Part shown: positions 1 to 10,587 of the stretch, one piece after another | Position numbering within the stretch: position 1 is the first letter of the stretch | How the letters are laid out: the number at the start of each line of letters is the position of its first letter | Assembly: GCA_033439255.1 (NCBI GenBank) | Contig: CM065883.1 | Coordinates: 1,054,001 to 1,118,000 of the forward strand | DNA: 64,000 nucleotides | From: Hericium rajendrae | Lineage: Eukaryota > Basidiomycota > Agaricomycetes > Russulales > Hericiaceae | Direction of reading: 5' to 3' | Notes under the pieces: model-generated | Told to the model about the DNA's origin: nothing | The model's input: only the letters and a program-made list of their open reading frames with translations | Database searches by the model: none | Program-made: the position numbers and the translations under genes

Positions 1-1432
1 TCTTCGATGCGGCTGTTCGTGCAAGAGCCAATGAAGATCTTGTCCACGGTGACTTCTTCCATGGGAGTGTTCGGCGTGAGACCCATGTACCTGAGAGATC
101 GTTCAACGGAGGCCCGTTTGGTTGGGTCAGAGACCGTGGCAGGATCGGGCACTGAGCCAGTGATAGGGACGACGTCCTGAGGGGAAGTACCCCAGGTAAC
201 CGTGGGGATGATGTCCTCCGCACGGATGTTGACTTCGATGTCGAAGTATGCACCTTCGTCCGACCTCAAAGAACGCCAGTACTTCACGGCTCGATCCCAG
301 TCCTCGCCTTTCGGCGCCAGAGGACGATTGCGAAGGTAGTTGAACGTCACATCGTCAGGAGCAACCATGCCCGCGCGGGCACCGGCCTCGATACTCATGT
401 TGCAGACGCTCATGCGTGCCTCCATGCTGAATCCGCGGAAGACGGAGCCTGCATACTCGATGACAGCGCCAGTTCCTCCAGCCGTTCCAATAACGCCAAT
501 GATGTGGAGAATCACATCTTTCGAGTTGACGCCTTCGTGCAGCTCGCCATCGACAGTGATGCGCATGTTCTTGCCCTTCTTCTGCAACAAGGTCTGGGTC
601 GCGAGGACGTGTTCAACCTCAGAAGTACCGATGCCGAAGGCGAGGGATCCAAATGCGCCATGAGCTGCGGTGATTGTGAGTCGGAAGCTATCAAAACGGA
701 TAGAGCAAACGTACTGGACGTATGTGAGTCTCCGCAGACACAGGTGATACCAGGGAGGGTAAAACCCTCCTCAGGACCGATGACATGCACAATCCCTGTG
801 CGCAATTGCCTCAGCGCCTGGGCAAACGCGACATTACGCACAAGACGCACCTTGACGCCGGTCAGTCATACCAAAATACGTCACTCCAAACTCCTTGACA
901 TTCTCCTCCAGAGCTTGACATTGTGCTCGTGAATCCGGCTCTTCGATAAACGCTTTGACTGTAGTGAAGTTCTTGCGCGACACGGTGCTGGAGTGGGGAA
1001 GCTAATCAGACCAGGTACCTGACGCCCAGCAGATAAGGACTTACGGAATATTGTGATCCACGGTGGCCAGAGTGCAATCTGGTCTTCGCACGCCGCGCTT
1101 TGCGTTGCGACTGAGAAGGCGCAGGTTATTACGACGCTCGCCCTAGTGGAAGATGCGCTAGAGCACTTACAGTCCTTCGAAGGCCTGTGGGCTTGTGACT
1201 TCGTGCACCAGGTGCCTACGACATAGAATCAAGCAATGCGCCGTCAATGTGAAGCAGAAAATACACACCTATCGATGTAAATTAAAGCCAGCCCATCGTC
1301 GCTGACATCTCTGAATTTCGTCGAGACTTGTGAGCATGGCTGCGAGTCGGTCAAGGGAGAGTGCGCTTACATAACGTGGTCGTCCCAGATCTTGTCATAC
1401 AGCGTGCGAGGCTTTGCTACCGGTGCGGGCAT
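1..1432 (-). CDS. LEU1: 3-isopropylmalate dehydratase (LEU1), 5' part
   Basis: Isomerises 2-isopropylmalate to 3-isopropylmalate in leucine synthesis; a cytosolic 4Fe-4S enzyme of the aconitase family. The start ATG at 1430-1432 opens [20 protein letters not shown], the usual LeuC beginning. Short introns follow, then the conserved blocks ATVDHN, GDSHTSTHGAFG, and, at the window edge, [10 protein letters not shown], which contains the first cluster-binding Cys. About 370 residues are present. The rest of the catalytic domain and the swivel domain lie outside the window, so the gene is cut by the window end and is not broken. The in-frame ATG and a clean GT donor right after HVM support the start. 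Upstream lies a transposon about 590 bp away. Confidence 0.95.
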
Positions 1433-2017
1433 GATGGCAGATTAAAACCGGCGAGAAAAATGTGGTGGATGGACTTGAAGAGGATGAAAAGAGTGGTGGA
1501 GAGGGTGTGAGGCAGGAAATGCTTATAACTGCGACGGAGCTCATTCGCTGAGGCGGTCGGCCGAAGATCGGTGCATTACCCCGCATTCCAGTTTCGGACT
1601 TCAATCGGACATGCGGACATTCGCTATCTCGCAGTTACAAAGTCAACTGCCACAAAGCCGACAGCCTCAACTATGGCGGCAAGGATCGCAAATGAAGGCG
1701 CTATTTTTGATCTGTCTGTTGCCAGCTGTAAGTGTGAATGAAAAATAGTTAACGTAATTGCCTGCGCCCATTCCTCAGGCAAAACGGGTTGAGTATGTGC
1801 CAAATATACATATGGCAGCCAAACTGTCACGTTGCCTATTGGCTCAGATGATGAAACGAGCGACGAATCGACGAACTTTGTGACTGAGGTGAAGAAAGAC
1901 AATCCGCAGGTTGACGGTACCACAGGACGATTAACATGAATAGGTAGCAAAACGTTCAGGAAGTGTAAAGTTTTACTACTTCGTAGTCTGAAATTCGCGG
2001 TCCGGCGCGTGGTCTTA
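1433..2017. other. LEU1 upstream region
   Basis: This stretch runs from the LEU1 start to the transposon. Short open frames on the minus strand show no recognisable domain or fungal codon pattern. It probably holds the LEU1 promoter and 5' leader. I see no strong regulatory motif in it. Confidence 0.5.
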
Positions 2018-2178
2018 CGGCAACCAGGGAGTCCATGGTTGAAATTTCCCGCGCGGCGCGTCGCGCCACCGCATCCCTGGCTCGCCTCTCGCCTCGTCCT
2101 CCTTATTCCACCTATTTCTGCGACTTGACATCCTGTTCTATAGTCATAAGGATATTTTATGTATGCATGGCCAGTTTA
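2018..2178 (+). repeat. Left terminal inverted repeat
   Basis: About 161 bp, from CGGCAACCAGG to the GGCCAGTTTAAT region. It matches the reverse complement of 3505-3666 with roughly 90 percent identity by eye. This copy keeps more CpG (GCGCGGCGCGTCGCG) than the right one. Confidence 0.85.
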
Positions 2179-3504
2179 ATTCTTTTAAGACTCTGTTTAG
2201 ACGAAGCTAATCGACTTCGATCTCTCTTTGCGACGCTTCGCAATCACTAGGTCGTGCCTCGACCTATTGTTGGTCTCCGACCATCGTACGCTCGCCGCAT
2301 GAGTTCAGCCTCGCTGGCGATGCGGAACCCTTGACGGGAGTGACATACTGACCGTGGCTATCTGCCGCTGTTGGTCAGTGCGTCTCGGAACCTCCTACGA
2401 GTCCTACCTCGACGCGGGAGGCTTTAAGAGATGAGTGGGCGGGACCTGATGGCCCTTTAGCCCCTCTCTCTTCCTCCCAGATTTGTATCCTCTTGGTTGT
2501 AGGAGCCACACACCAAGTGTTTACTGACTACTTCCCTCGCAGAAGTAGTTAGAGCTCATTCTTTCGAGCTCCCACCATGCCCACCCTTTCTCGATCGCCT
2601 CCGTCTCGCGAGTCGCTTTGTGGATCACTTTTGTCTTGTTTCCTAATTTGTTGTGGTCTCTTATTATGTACACATTTGCTTCGACACCTGTCCACACGCA
2701 TCGTGAACGCTGAACCAGCGAAGACATTCTGAATGTGATGTGGTCGATTAGACCAAATTTCTAAAGCAGAAATTAGCCTTTTTGCCACTCTTGAACTGAC
2801 TCAGGGCTGCTGAGCTTCAAGAACATTTTGTCCAGGTTCTGGGATTGTCTATTGGTGATCATTGTATGAGGTTTCTTCCGAGGCTGCGGTGAGTGTTCTT
2901 TACCTCAATTTTGTGATAAGGCTTTCTGTGCTGAGATTTACTTCAATGCTGCTTTACTGCCTGCGGGCCGCCATGGCACGGTAAGGACTTCAGTCGATAG
3001 TGCTGAGGATCATTATATAGCTGACATGGTGATCGTATTGGATCGTATATCTTTTGTCTCAGGTTTCTGATACAGTATACTTAGTATCCACGAGCTCGAC
3101 GTGGATCTGCATGGGTCGAGACGACAAACACAATGCACACCAGCCCAGGGCCGGCTGGATGTTGGCAGGATGGATGATGGATGTGGTACGTGTCACCGAG
3201 GGTATTTCGTGGATACCAGAACAGATGAGTCGACGTATCATGATTGTCCTTCCTTCCTTCCTAGTGGACTTCAAGTTGCCGACTCGGAGATTAAGTCAGA
3301 ACTAGCGGGATCCGGGATCTGGAGTTTGCCATGAGGTTGACATATTTCTCGGTTGAGTCAATGCCTATGCACAATCTCCTGCCATGTTATTAACTGTAAG
3401 ACTGAGAGAGACTTGAATATAGTAGGATTACCGAGAGGCTAGTGTCTTAGGGCAGAAAATCGCAGGAGCAGCGAAAAGGCCAATTTTTGCTCCAAAAATG
3501 TGTT

Positions 3505-3666
3505 TAAAATTGGCTATACATACGTAAAACATCCTTATGACTATAGAACAGGACATCAAGTCGCAGAAACAGGTGGAATAAGGAGGACAAGGCGAGAGGC
3601 GAGCCAGGGATGCGGTGGCGCAATGCGCTGTGCGGGAAATTTCAACCATGGACTCCCTGGTTGCCG
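3505..3666 (-). repeat. Right terminal inverted repeat
   Basis: Reverse-complement partner of 2018-2178, ending GGTTGCCG just before TA. Where the left repeat has CpG, this one often has TpG or CpA, for example GCACAGCGCATTGCG in place of GCGCGGCGCGTCGCG. Confidence 0.85.
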
Positions 3667-3668
3667 TA

Positions 3669-3986
3669 GTGGTCTCGATAGAACCTACATAAGTTTGAGA
3701 TGGAGTTGAAGATACATGGACCTTTTCCTCTGTGTATACGAAAGCAACTGCTCGTCTGGATTCTCTCTCACTGGCCTTACAAAAAACAATCACAACGCTC
3801 TGTGCAGGTCGACTAACATCCTACCACAAACACCCACAACTTGAAGCTCTGTGCGAAGGAAGTCCGGCAAACTCCGACAAAACCTTGGGAACCAACTGCA
3901 CAGTTTTTCAGCCACCGACCGGACGCGACACCACTCACCTCACGCCGCGCCACCGAATACAGCAGGCTCAAGTCGACGACGGAAAG
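3669..3986 (+). other. RPL29 upstream region
   Basis: This 318-bp space between the transposon and RPL29 presumably holds the ribosomal protein promoter and leader. It has A-rich and pyrimidine-rich stretches but no motif that I can assign with confidence. Confidence 0.45.
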
Positions 3987-4383
3987 ATGGCCAAATCCAA
4001 GAAGTATGTCCCATTGAGCTCAGTTTCCTGTAGAGGAGGTGCTGACGGCTGCTTCCAGTCATACCGCCCACAACCAGACCAGAAAGGCCCACCGCAATGG
4101 TATCAAGAGGCCCACGGTCAGCAGAACCCGGTCGTTGAAGGGTGTAAGTGGATTCCGCATTGCTGAAACGTCCACATCTGACGAGACCCGCGCTACAGGT
4201 TGATGCCAAGGTATGTTGAGCCTATGCTTTCCCTGAAGTAGGTTTGCTTAGTTGCATCGCAGTTCCGCCGCAACTCTAGGTTCGCACTCAACGGCTCGGT
4301 GAGTATTTGAGTACTTTGTTTCTCTGCGTATCTTACATGTTCTTTAGAGAAAAGCCCGCCGAGAGGCAAAAGAAGCATCATGA
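3987..4383 (+). CDS. RPL29: 60S ribosomal protein L29 (eL29)
   Basis: Small basic protein of the large ribosomal subunit. Five exons (3987-4003, 4059-4143, 4199-4210, 4263-4298, 4348-4383) join in frame to a 61-residue protein that starts [20 protein letters not shown] and contains [15 protein letters not shown], the family signature; length is normal for fungi. All four introns are 49-55 nt with GT-AG ends. The third exon is only 12 nt and encodes Val-Asp-Ala-Lys. High intron density at the 5' end is typical for fungal ribosomal protein genes. The assignment is secure. Confidence 0.96.
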
Positions 4384-4811
4384 TCTCCCCATCTCGTTAG
4401 CGCAAGGAGAGAGGGAGGACGAGAGCGTTTGAGGAGATTTGGCCTGACCGTTCGATCGCATCGTGTATTGCAACCAACCCCATGCCTATGTTTATGCTTA
4501 GGTTCCACGCACAGCAAAGCATTCAAAAACATTCATTTCGTGTGATCCATGGACTGCAAGCCTGCGATGGACAACTATCACGATCATGCGCCGCGGCGTC
4601 CGATTCATCTCATTTCTCCTTGCCCAGATCGCAACAAGTTCATCCCCCAAGACAGATTCGTCCCAGGTCAGTGTTGAACGGGGATAATCAAACTTCTGGG
4701 GATGCAACTAGTACAGGATTGCTATCTATCATCGTTCCAGACTCTCTGAGCGCCTCGCGGTCCTATCCTTATGCAACTTCGCTCTCAACCGCTCCGCCTA
4801 CAAATCGATAG
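4384..4811. other. Convergent intergenic space, RPL29 / GTF3C5
   Basis: About 430 bp between two gene ends. Open frames here (for example 4482-4811 plus and 4498-4707 minus) have no domain. The space probably holds both 3' untranslated regions. Confidence 0.4.
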
Positions 4812-6901
4812 TCAGTTTTCCATCACGTACACAGTAAATTCGAGACACACCGCTGCGTCTTCGGGGCGTAAAGCTCCCTTCGCCATGTTGTGCTTCCCTG
4901 GCCTGAGCCTCTTAAAGGACGGCACAGTAACCGCTGTCCCCTCCTGTGCGAGTATCTTCTCGCACTCCTCGTTGTTGCGACATGGCCTTCGAGGAGGGAG
5001 AAGAACTTGAAGCGAAGGACAGCCTTGATGCGTTCCAGGGCATGTGTCGTATACCAACCATCACGTTCCTGTACCCGCATTCAATATAGTTCATGAAACA
5101 CTTCGAAATGACCTACGTTACTGCTCTCGCGCACTTCCTCCTCGCTTTCAATCATCTCTTTGAGTAAGGGGTCCGTTATGTCGCATAATTGGAATGCTGC
5201 TGTCTCCGAGGTGATTGTCTGACCATCAAATATATGCGACCTATGCCAGTTTTTCGCGTTAGCGTCGGGCATCAATTGTGGCTATCTTAAATGTTGGACG
5301 TACCTGCGTTCGTCACGATCCTTCTCGATTGCGGCACGACTTTGCGAAGTAGCAGCATAACGGCTCTCCTGCCTCCTGGTGACGACGGATGGGCGGGCCA
5401 TTGGATGATTGAGATTTCGGAAGTACAATCTCTGGTAGCTGCACCAACAAGCCGCACAGTCAATGATTGTCCAAGATACCGATAGTGGTATACGTACAAT
5501 CTAGCTTCGCGGTGATGTCTTGGGTCATAGCCAAAACGGATGAGCGTATCGCGCCAAGGACCGTCTTGGAACACGTAGCATGCAAGTGGAAGAAGCACTT
5601 TGGAGCTGACCAGAAATGACAGTAAGCAACGGCTCTTTTGGACAAACGCGTAACTCACTTCACGATGTCCCGAGCTTGAGCATGTGTGAATTGGTTCAAG
5701 AGGGCTGCCCGTGTCCAGATGGGCCGTTCTTGGAAACGCTACAAAAAAAACGTCAATTTCCCCAGATACGATGATGCAATCGCGTTTCGCACTTCTTCGA
5801 GGCTTGAATGAGCTTCTGGTCATACTGATCGCGAACTTCCTCAACATTTGCTGGAGGTTTCTTTGGAACCTGCGCAGACGAATGAGCCAAACCATATCCT
5901 AAATCCTAGGCTTGCAGCGTACCTCCTTCTCAGAATACAGGATCGAGATGGGACCGTATCCCTTCCAGCGCATTTTGTTGATGAGACGCTTCTTTCCTCG
6001 CCTGTCTCCTCATCGACAATTGTAGCGACGACGGAAACTGGATTTGCCTTGTAGCTGTTGAAATGCTTAGTAAACCGTTCTAGAAGCAACTCTGACTGCA
6101 GCTACGCACTTGTAATTCTGAGGAATTGTCTGACGGCTGAACAACGGCGGAGGAAACATCCGCAGGGTACTCTTCCTTCTTGGAGCATGTTCTTGGGGCT
6201 TCCAGTCAGTTGAGGGTCGATGGCCAACTGAGGGTCTATCTGCATGGCGTCAGGATCCTCAGCGAGCGTATATTCCTCCTTCTCCGGAGGAATGCTATAG
6301 CTTCTGATGCCATCCACTTCGTCAAAGCATCAAAATCAGTCAGCGGATGGAGAATCCTGGTGACATACCATCCATGGTATCCATTGCCATCCGCAATTTC
6401 GAGACAGGGTCGCTCATATCCGGTTGGAACTGGTAGTCCACCATGCCTAGAGGGGGAGAGTCATGAAGCAGATGGGCATTCACTAGACCGTGCAACACTC
6501 ACTGCGAAATCTAGCAGTCTTTGGGATCACGCCGACCGCTTCTGCCGTATACTCGCCCATAATTTCCTCCTGGCCATCGGGGTTAAGCTTCCTCCTCTTG
6601 CGCTTGACCACCTTCAGCAAGACGTTGTTGGTAGGAACGATGTCACCCGGTATTGGATGCGAGAACGGGTTGTCAGGCCTGAGGTTCAACTCGAGCAGAG
6701 AATCATTCTTCGATGTGCCACGGCGGAAGGCGGAGGATACCCTCGACTGGCCGCCTAGAGTTTGTACTGCTTGAGGAACGGACATAGTGCGGACGTAGCC
6801 AGGGTATTCGATTGAATAGAAAGGCTTTGACGGAAGAGGTGTTCTGGGGCTGGTGGAGATAAAGAAGGCCCAGCACCATCTGTTTGAGCATTTTCAGCCA
6901 T
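4812..6901 (-). CDS. Transcription factor IIIC subunit 5 (Sfc1/Tfc1-like)
   Basis: Subunit of TFIIIC, which binds the A box of tRNA and 5S genes and recruits RNA polymerase III. The N-terminal block FYSIEYPGYVRTM and the LNLRPDNPFSHPIPG segment that follows, and later the hallmark GPWRDTLIRFGYDPR with LYFRNLNHP, identify the family. The latter lies in the DNA-binding half. The C-terminal exon includes EECEKILAQEGTAV and ends MEN-stop at 4812. About six exons are joined by short introns. The start is uncertain. ATG 6901 opens MAENAQTDGAGP, but that frame does not run into FYSIEYPG, and I find no normal-sized intron between them. Alternatively translation begins at Met 6785, but that would drop conserved residues. 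Two ACGCGT boxes lie just upstream (6924-6957). Confidence 0.88.
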
Positions 6902-7058
6902 GACAGTCAAAATTGAGGAGAAGACGCGTCCCCAATTTGCCCAGCCGAGAAACGCGTCTCTGTGTGGATCACGTGTTTCAATGCTCGAGACCAGGAAATG
7001 TCAAAAATATTATATCGACTCTACAAGATACAGGCATGCAAGGGGGTCATTCAACACA

Positions 7059-7606
7059 TTATGAGTCCTTCTTAGGAAGTTCTTTCGACAGCTCCATGAT
7101 TTCATCAATCGCATTCTAATGATAGACGTCGAGCAAGCGTGAGCACCACCGCGCATCAATGGCAGATGGACGTAACGCACCGCAGCCTTCAGGTCAATAC
7201 CAGCTTCTTCGAGCTGCGCCGTTACTCGTCGAACAGCAGTATGAAATTTCCGATTTGTAGCTAGCTGGAACATCATTTTATTCGATGGTGGTGTTTTGGA
7301 CGAGATGTCAATACCTAGTGACGTCGGGTCAGTTCTCGCACATGGCCAATGGATAGTGAACTCACCCATGTCCTTCACCAGAGCCGCTAGATCAGATAGG
7401 GCTTTCAGCACCTCTGGTTTGTCCGCAACCTTCTTGAAGAACTCGGTATGCTTGATGTTCTTTATGAAGTCGGCCTCAGGTTCAACGGCGAATCGCTGCG
7501 GAGTAACGGAGAACTGTCTTCGGACAACATATGAATGTACCACAGGCGGCGAGCGCTGCACTGACAGAGTCCGAAATGCGCTCCTCAACGAGAAAGGACC
7601 GAGCAT
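7059..7606 (-). CDS. Small predicted mitochondrial protein, unknown
   Basis: Three exons join cleanly. The N-terminus MLGPFSLRSAFRTLSVQRSP is rich in Arg and Ser with no acidic residue, and FSVTPQRFAVEP follows. This is a typical mitochondrial presequence and cleavage region. The mature part is helical and charged (DKPEVLKALSDLAALVKDMG, then QLATNRKFHTAVRRVTAQLE) and ends KELPKKDS-stop. Length is about 140 residues. Introns at 7306-7363 and about 7128-7192 restore one frame across the conserved-looking helix. I do not recognise the family. It is divergent from PSF3 with only 134 bp between the two starts. Confidence 0.7.
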
Positions 7607-7684
7607 GATGGTGTAGGGAGTGCAAGATGACGGTATGTGTTTGGTAAGCGTGGGAGCTCTTGGAGGACGCGCGCCCGATCCAAG

Positions 7685-7705
7685 ACGCGTCGCGTAAATA
7701 CGCGT
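7685..7705. promoter_or_regulatory. Two MCB-like boxes (ACGCGT) before PSF3
   Basis: ACGCGT occurs at 7685-7690 and 7700-7705, 36-56 bp before the PSF3 start. In fungi this hexamer is the MluI cell-cycle box bound by MBF, which drives G1/S genes including replication factors. That PSF3 is under this control is an inference from site and gene type. Confidence 0.45.
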
Positions 7706-7740
7706 CCATTCCGACGTTTCCCTCGAGGCTCGGACTCGCC

Positions 7741-8624
7741 ATGGAGGACGAGTACTACTCTATCGAGTCTATTCTGGCAGAGAACCAGGTGCGTCCATCT
7801 CTTACGCGCAAATGAAGCCTTGCTGACCCGTCATCAGAAAATACAATGCACATTCAAGATTGACATCCCAGACATGGGCCACCTCGAGGGTGGTAACGAA
7901 CGCGACGTGCGTTCCCCAGCTCAGAATACGTCTTTTTTCACTAAGAAACGCGACAGATCAAAGCAAACAGCAAGATCCCCCTTCCGCTGTGGATGGCATA
8001 TATCCTCATCTACTCGTGCGCACCATTCCGCATCGTACGCGCCGTCTCCCTAACACACGTTCCAGCGACTATGCAGACTTCACGATCCCCGCGCCTTTCA
8101 GCGCGAAGGTCCGAAATGCCCTGAACGCAGAAGCAAAGAGCGTGCGGCTCTCCGGGCTTGTTGGCGCAGGAGGACTGTGGTATGGGTTCGGGAAGATCAT
8201 CATGAAGCTGTGCGTCCACCTGCTACCCCCTCCTCTCTCCACCTCACATTTCCCGTCCATAGGCTCGCTGATGCACCAGCGAATGAGATGTCCAACATCC
8301 TCACCAAGGTGAGCGCGCTGGACTACTGTTCCAGATACCGTTGACACCTCCCCTTCCCAGACTTTCAAGAACCGGCTCAGCGAACTCATCGACCAAGCCC
8401 AGCATTTTGCTGCGTTGGGCCCGGCGGGCGGAGGACAGTCGGGCGACGTAGCTCAGAATTTTAGGGAGGGATTAGACGGGACGGAGCGTGAACGTGAGTG
8501 GTTACTGATGTCGAAACGCCAATGACTGATGTGCATCTCGCGTGCTCCAGTGTTTTCACTCGCACAGGATAGCGCGAAGCGAACGAAGCAATGGTATGAA
8601 TCGACGGACAGAGGGCGGAGGTGA
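7741..8624 (+). CDS. PSF3: GINS complex subunit Psf3
   Basis: Subunit of the GINS tetramer, which with Cdc45 and Mcm2-7 forms the replicative helicase. It starts MEDEYYSIESILAENQ, the family's N-terminal signature. It continues with CTFKIDIPDMGHL, IPLPLWMAYILIYSDYADFT and then VRNALNAEAKSVRLSGLVG with YGFGKIIM. Six exons with introns of about 50 nt give roughly 200 residues, the usual length. It ends TDRGRR-stop at 8624. The C-terminal exon is short and variable, as in other fungi. It faces PKR1 tail to tail with 59 bp between stop codons. Confidence 0.93.
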
Positions 8625-8683
8625 TGTATGAGGGGAAGTGGATATCGCTGTAACATTAGATAGGTTGTATTATACTTGGCTTG

Positions 8684-9041
8684 TCATGAAGTCTTCTTCG
8701 TCTCCTCCGCCAGAGCGTCCAACGGTACCACAGGCATGTTGTTCAATTCATTTACGAACCTGGTGTGTGATGATCCACTTGTAAACTGGAATATATCGGT
8801 ACGGAGTGCGCCTGAACACGCACCATTTGACGCTCGCCCACAATGCCAACTCAATTGCTATCAATGCCAACAAGTGGATGTTTCCAGATGTCAGGATTGC
8901 CAACGAAACCAAAACCATGAGCAAAAAGGTGAAGGCAGCATCGAGAATGAGAAGGAAGGTGGGGTTAAGGGAGGAGCCAGGTGTTAGGATGTTGGACGCG
9001 AAGGATTCATCGTCGTCATTGCCATCATCGACGGCTGCCAT
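8684..9041 (-). CDS. PKR1: V-ATPase assembly factor Pkr1-like membrane protein
   Basis: Small ER membrane protein that helps assemble the V0 sector of the vacuolar ATPase. Motif order matches the family. SFASNILTPGSSLNPTFLLI is followed by two hydrophobic spans (residues about 30-55 and 60-80) and ALWASVKWFVNELNN. One intron of about 65 nt joins VKW to FVNEL. The tail ends ETKKTS-stop, and about 97 residues is the normal size. I chose Met 9041 because the longer open frame upstream adds 52 residues unlike any Pkr1. Confidence 0.88.
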
Positions 9042-9313
9042 CACAGCTAGTAGTGGGATGTCCTGCGTTGTACTTGATACAGCTTTACGACTGAATGATT
9101 TGGCTTCAAGAGCAAGGTAAACGACCTTGATAGTCTCACACTGATGCGCGTTTAGTAGTGGAGGGCGATGAAGAGAGACAATTGACATGACGGGCACGAC
9201 GCGACGCGACAGCTCAAAGCAGAACTCCTACATTCGCTCGAACTTTTACAAACACAAAAAACTATGGATACAAGAGGCTGCAGATGGGATACTAACGACC
9301 GGTACGTTGAAAG

Positions 9314-10452
9314 TTATGACATCCAGTAGAAAAATAAAAGAAGTAATGTCCGCTGAATTGTTCTATGGCCAAGTAAAAATGGTCCCAGGCCGTTCACTAA
9401 AGCCGCGCGGTAGACCCTCTCTCTCGTTCCACTCCCAGACAATATCAGACTGTTCTCCAGGTCGCGCATGTTGCGCAGACGCATCGTACGCGTGAATACC
9501 GCGTGTTGAGCGTGAGAGGAAGCCACTTGGGATGCGCCTTCCGTCTCGCTTGGTGGTGGTTGTCCTACGAATTCCATTAGCTAGAATGCAGTAATTTGTG
9601 AGTGTCAGAGTCTCTTACGCTTCTCGATAGTCCTACCCATTGAAAATATTGCTGTACAATATGAGCTATCGATTCCTTCCGGCGACCGTCCCTTGATTGC
9701 TCGTCAGTGTCTCCGGCCATGAAATTTGGACCAGGATGTTTTAAGACTGGAAGCTTCAGCTGGTCCAGTCTCGAGTCCATAAGGACCACCGATGGGATAC
9801 AGCTACGGCACCGTTAACTATTTGCTGAGATGTGGAAAGTAGGGCTTACCCAGGAGTTTGAGCACCGAGCGCCTGACTGGCAGACAATACATGGGCGATC
9901 AATGAGACATATCCAGCGACAGTCTGGCTGCCTCAATATTTGGATACTGAATGGACAAAAGCGCGGGCGCGTCTCACCTACTTGAAGCATTCTCGTCGAG
10001 AAAATAGGCGGACAGCTCGTGGAGAACAATCAACGAAGGAGGCGCGTCTAATGTAGTCCTTGAATTAAAGGCCGCTTCGTCAGAGGCCTCTGAGACTCTG
10101 AACATAGATAGAAGAAGGGCCACATGTGATGGAGTTGGCGGATAACTGGAATATTATCAGAAACGGGATCTCTTCGCGAATGATCAACGACGGACAAAAT
10201 GTCGACTTTGTTCAGCATCTGCGATACAGCACCAAAGCCCCCGCATTCATTGAGCCAGTCGTCGTTGAAGTCGCAGAGCGCTTGGCGCCATTTCTCCTGC
10301 GAAGGCGTTAGGACAAGCGCTTTTGTGTCCGGCCGGCTGGCGACGTGCGTAAGACACAGGTGGATCGGTGCAGACGCATGGAATGGTCCCTTGATGAGCA
10401 GCGTCGCGAAGGGCGGGAGAGAGGGGCTTGGGAGGGGAAACAGACTGGTCAT
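9314..10452 (-). CDS. Unknown protein with possible RecA-like fold (SWSAP1-like)
   Basis: About five exons. Exon 1 starts MTSLFPLPSPSLPPFATLLI and has a strand-helix pattern (ALVLTPSQEKWRQALCDFND). The next block is YPPTPSHVALLLSMF, followed by PPSLIVLHELSAYFLDE, a hydrophobic strand ending in an acidic residue, as in a Walker B strand. Then come RYVSLIAHVL and VVLMDSRLDQLKLPVLKHPG. No GKT-type Walker A is visible. The order and spacing resemble RecA-fold Rad51-paralogue partners such as SWSAP1 in the Shu complex, but this is inference. The last exon, after an intron near 9580-9635, ends at 9314 and its C-terminal half looks less conserved. It is divergent from MDM10 (135 bp). Confidence 0.55.
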
Positions 10453-10587
10453 ATCGACTCCATCACATATTCAAGACGAGGAAGGCCGAGCCAACCAAGC
10501 GCCTGCAATTGAAAGCAAAGCAGTCGCCATATACGGTAACCCAAACCTTCCTTTCTCGGACGCTCACCAGCAGGTTGATGGCCGACG

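Larger units (their letters stand above)
2018..3666. mobile_element. Non-autonomous TIR DNA transposon, TA target site
   Basis: A 1.65-kb element is bounded by inverted repeats of about 160 bp that begin CGGCAACCAGGGAGTCCATG at both ends. The dinucleotide TA flanks each end directly (2016-2017 and 3667-3668), as expected for a Tc1/mariner/pogo-type insertion. The interior has no open frame resembling a transposase, so it would depend on an enzyme supplied elsewhere. The two repeats differ almost only by C-to-T or G-to-A type transitions, many at CpG, which suggests an old, once-methylated copy. It sits between LEU1 and RPL29 and disrupts neither. The superfamily is inferred from the TA duplication only. 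Confidence 0.75.

Noticed and set aside
2270-2720. Possible solo LTR inside the transposon (TGTTGG start)
   Set aside because: No matching end, no target-site duplication and no second copy in the window; composition alone is not enough.
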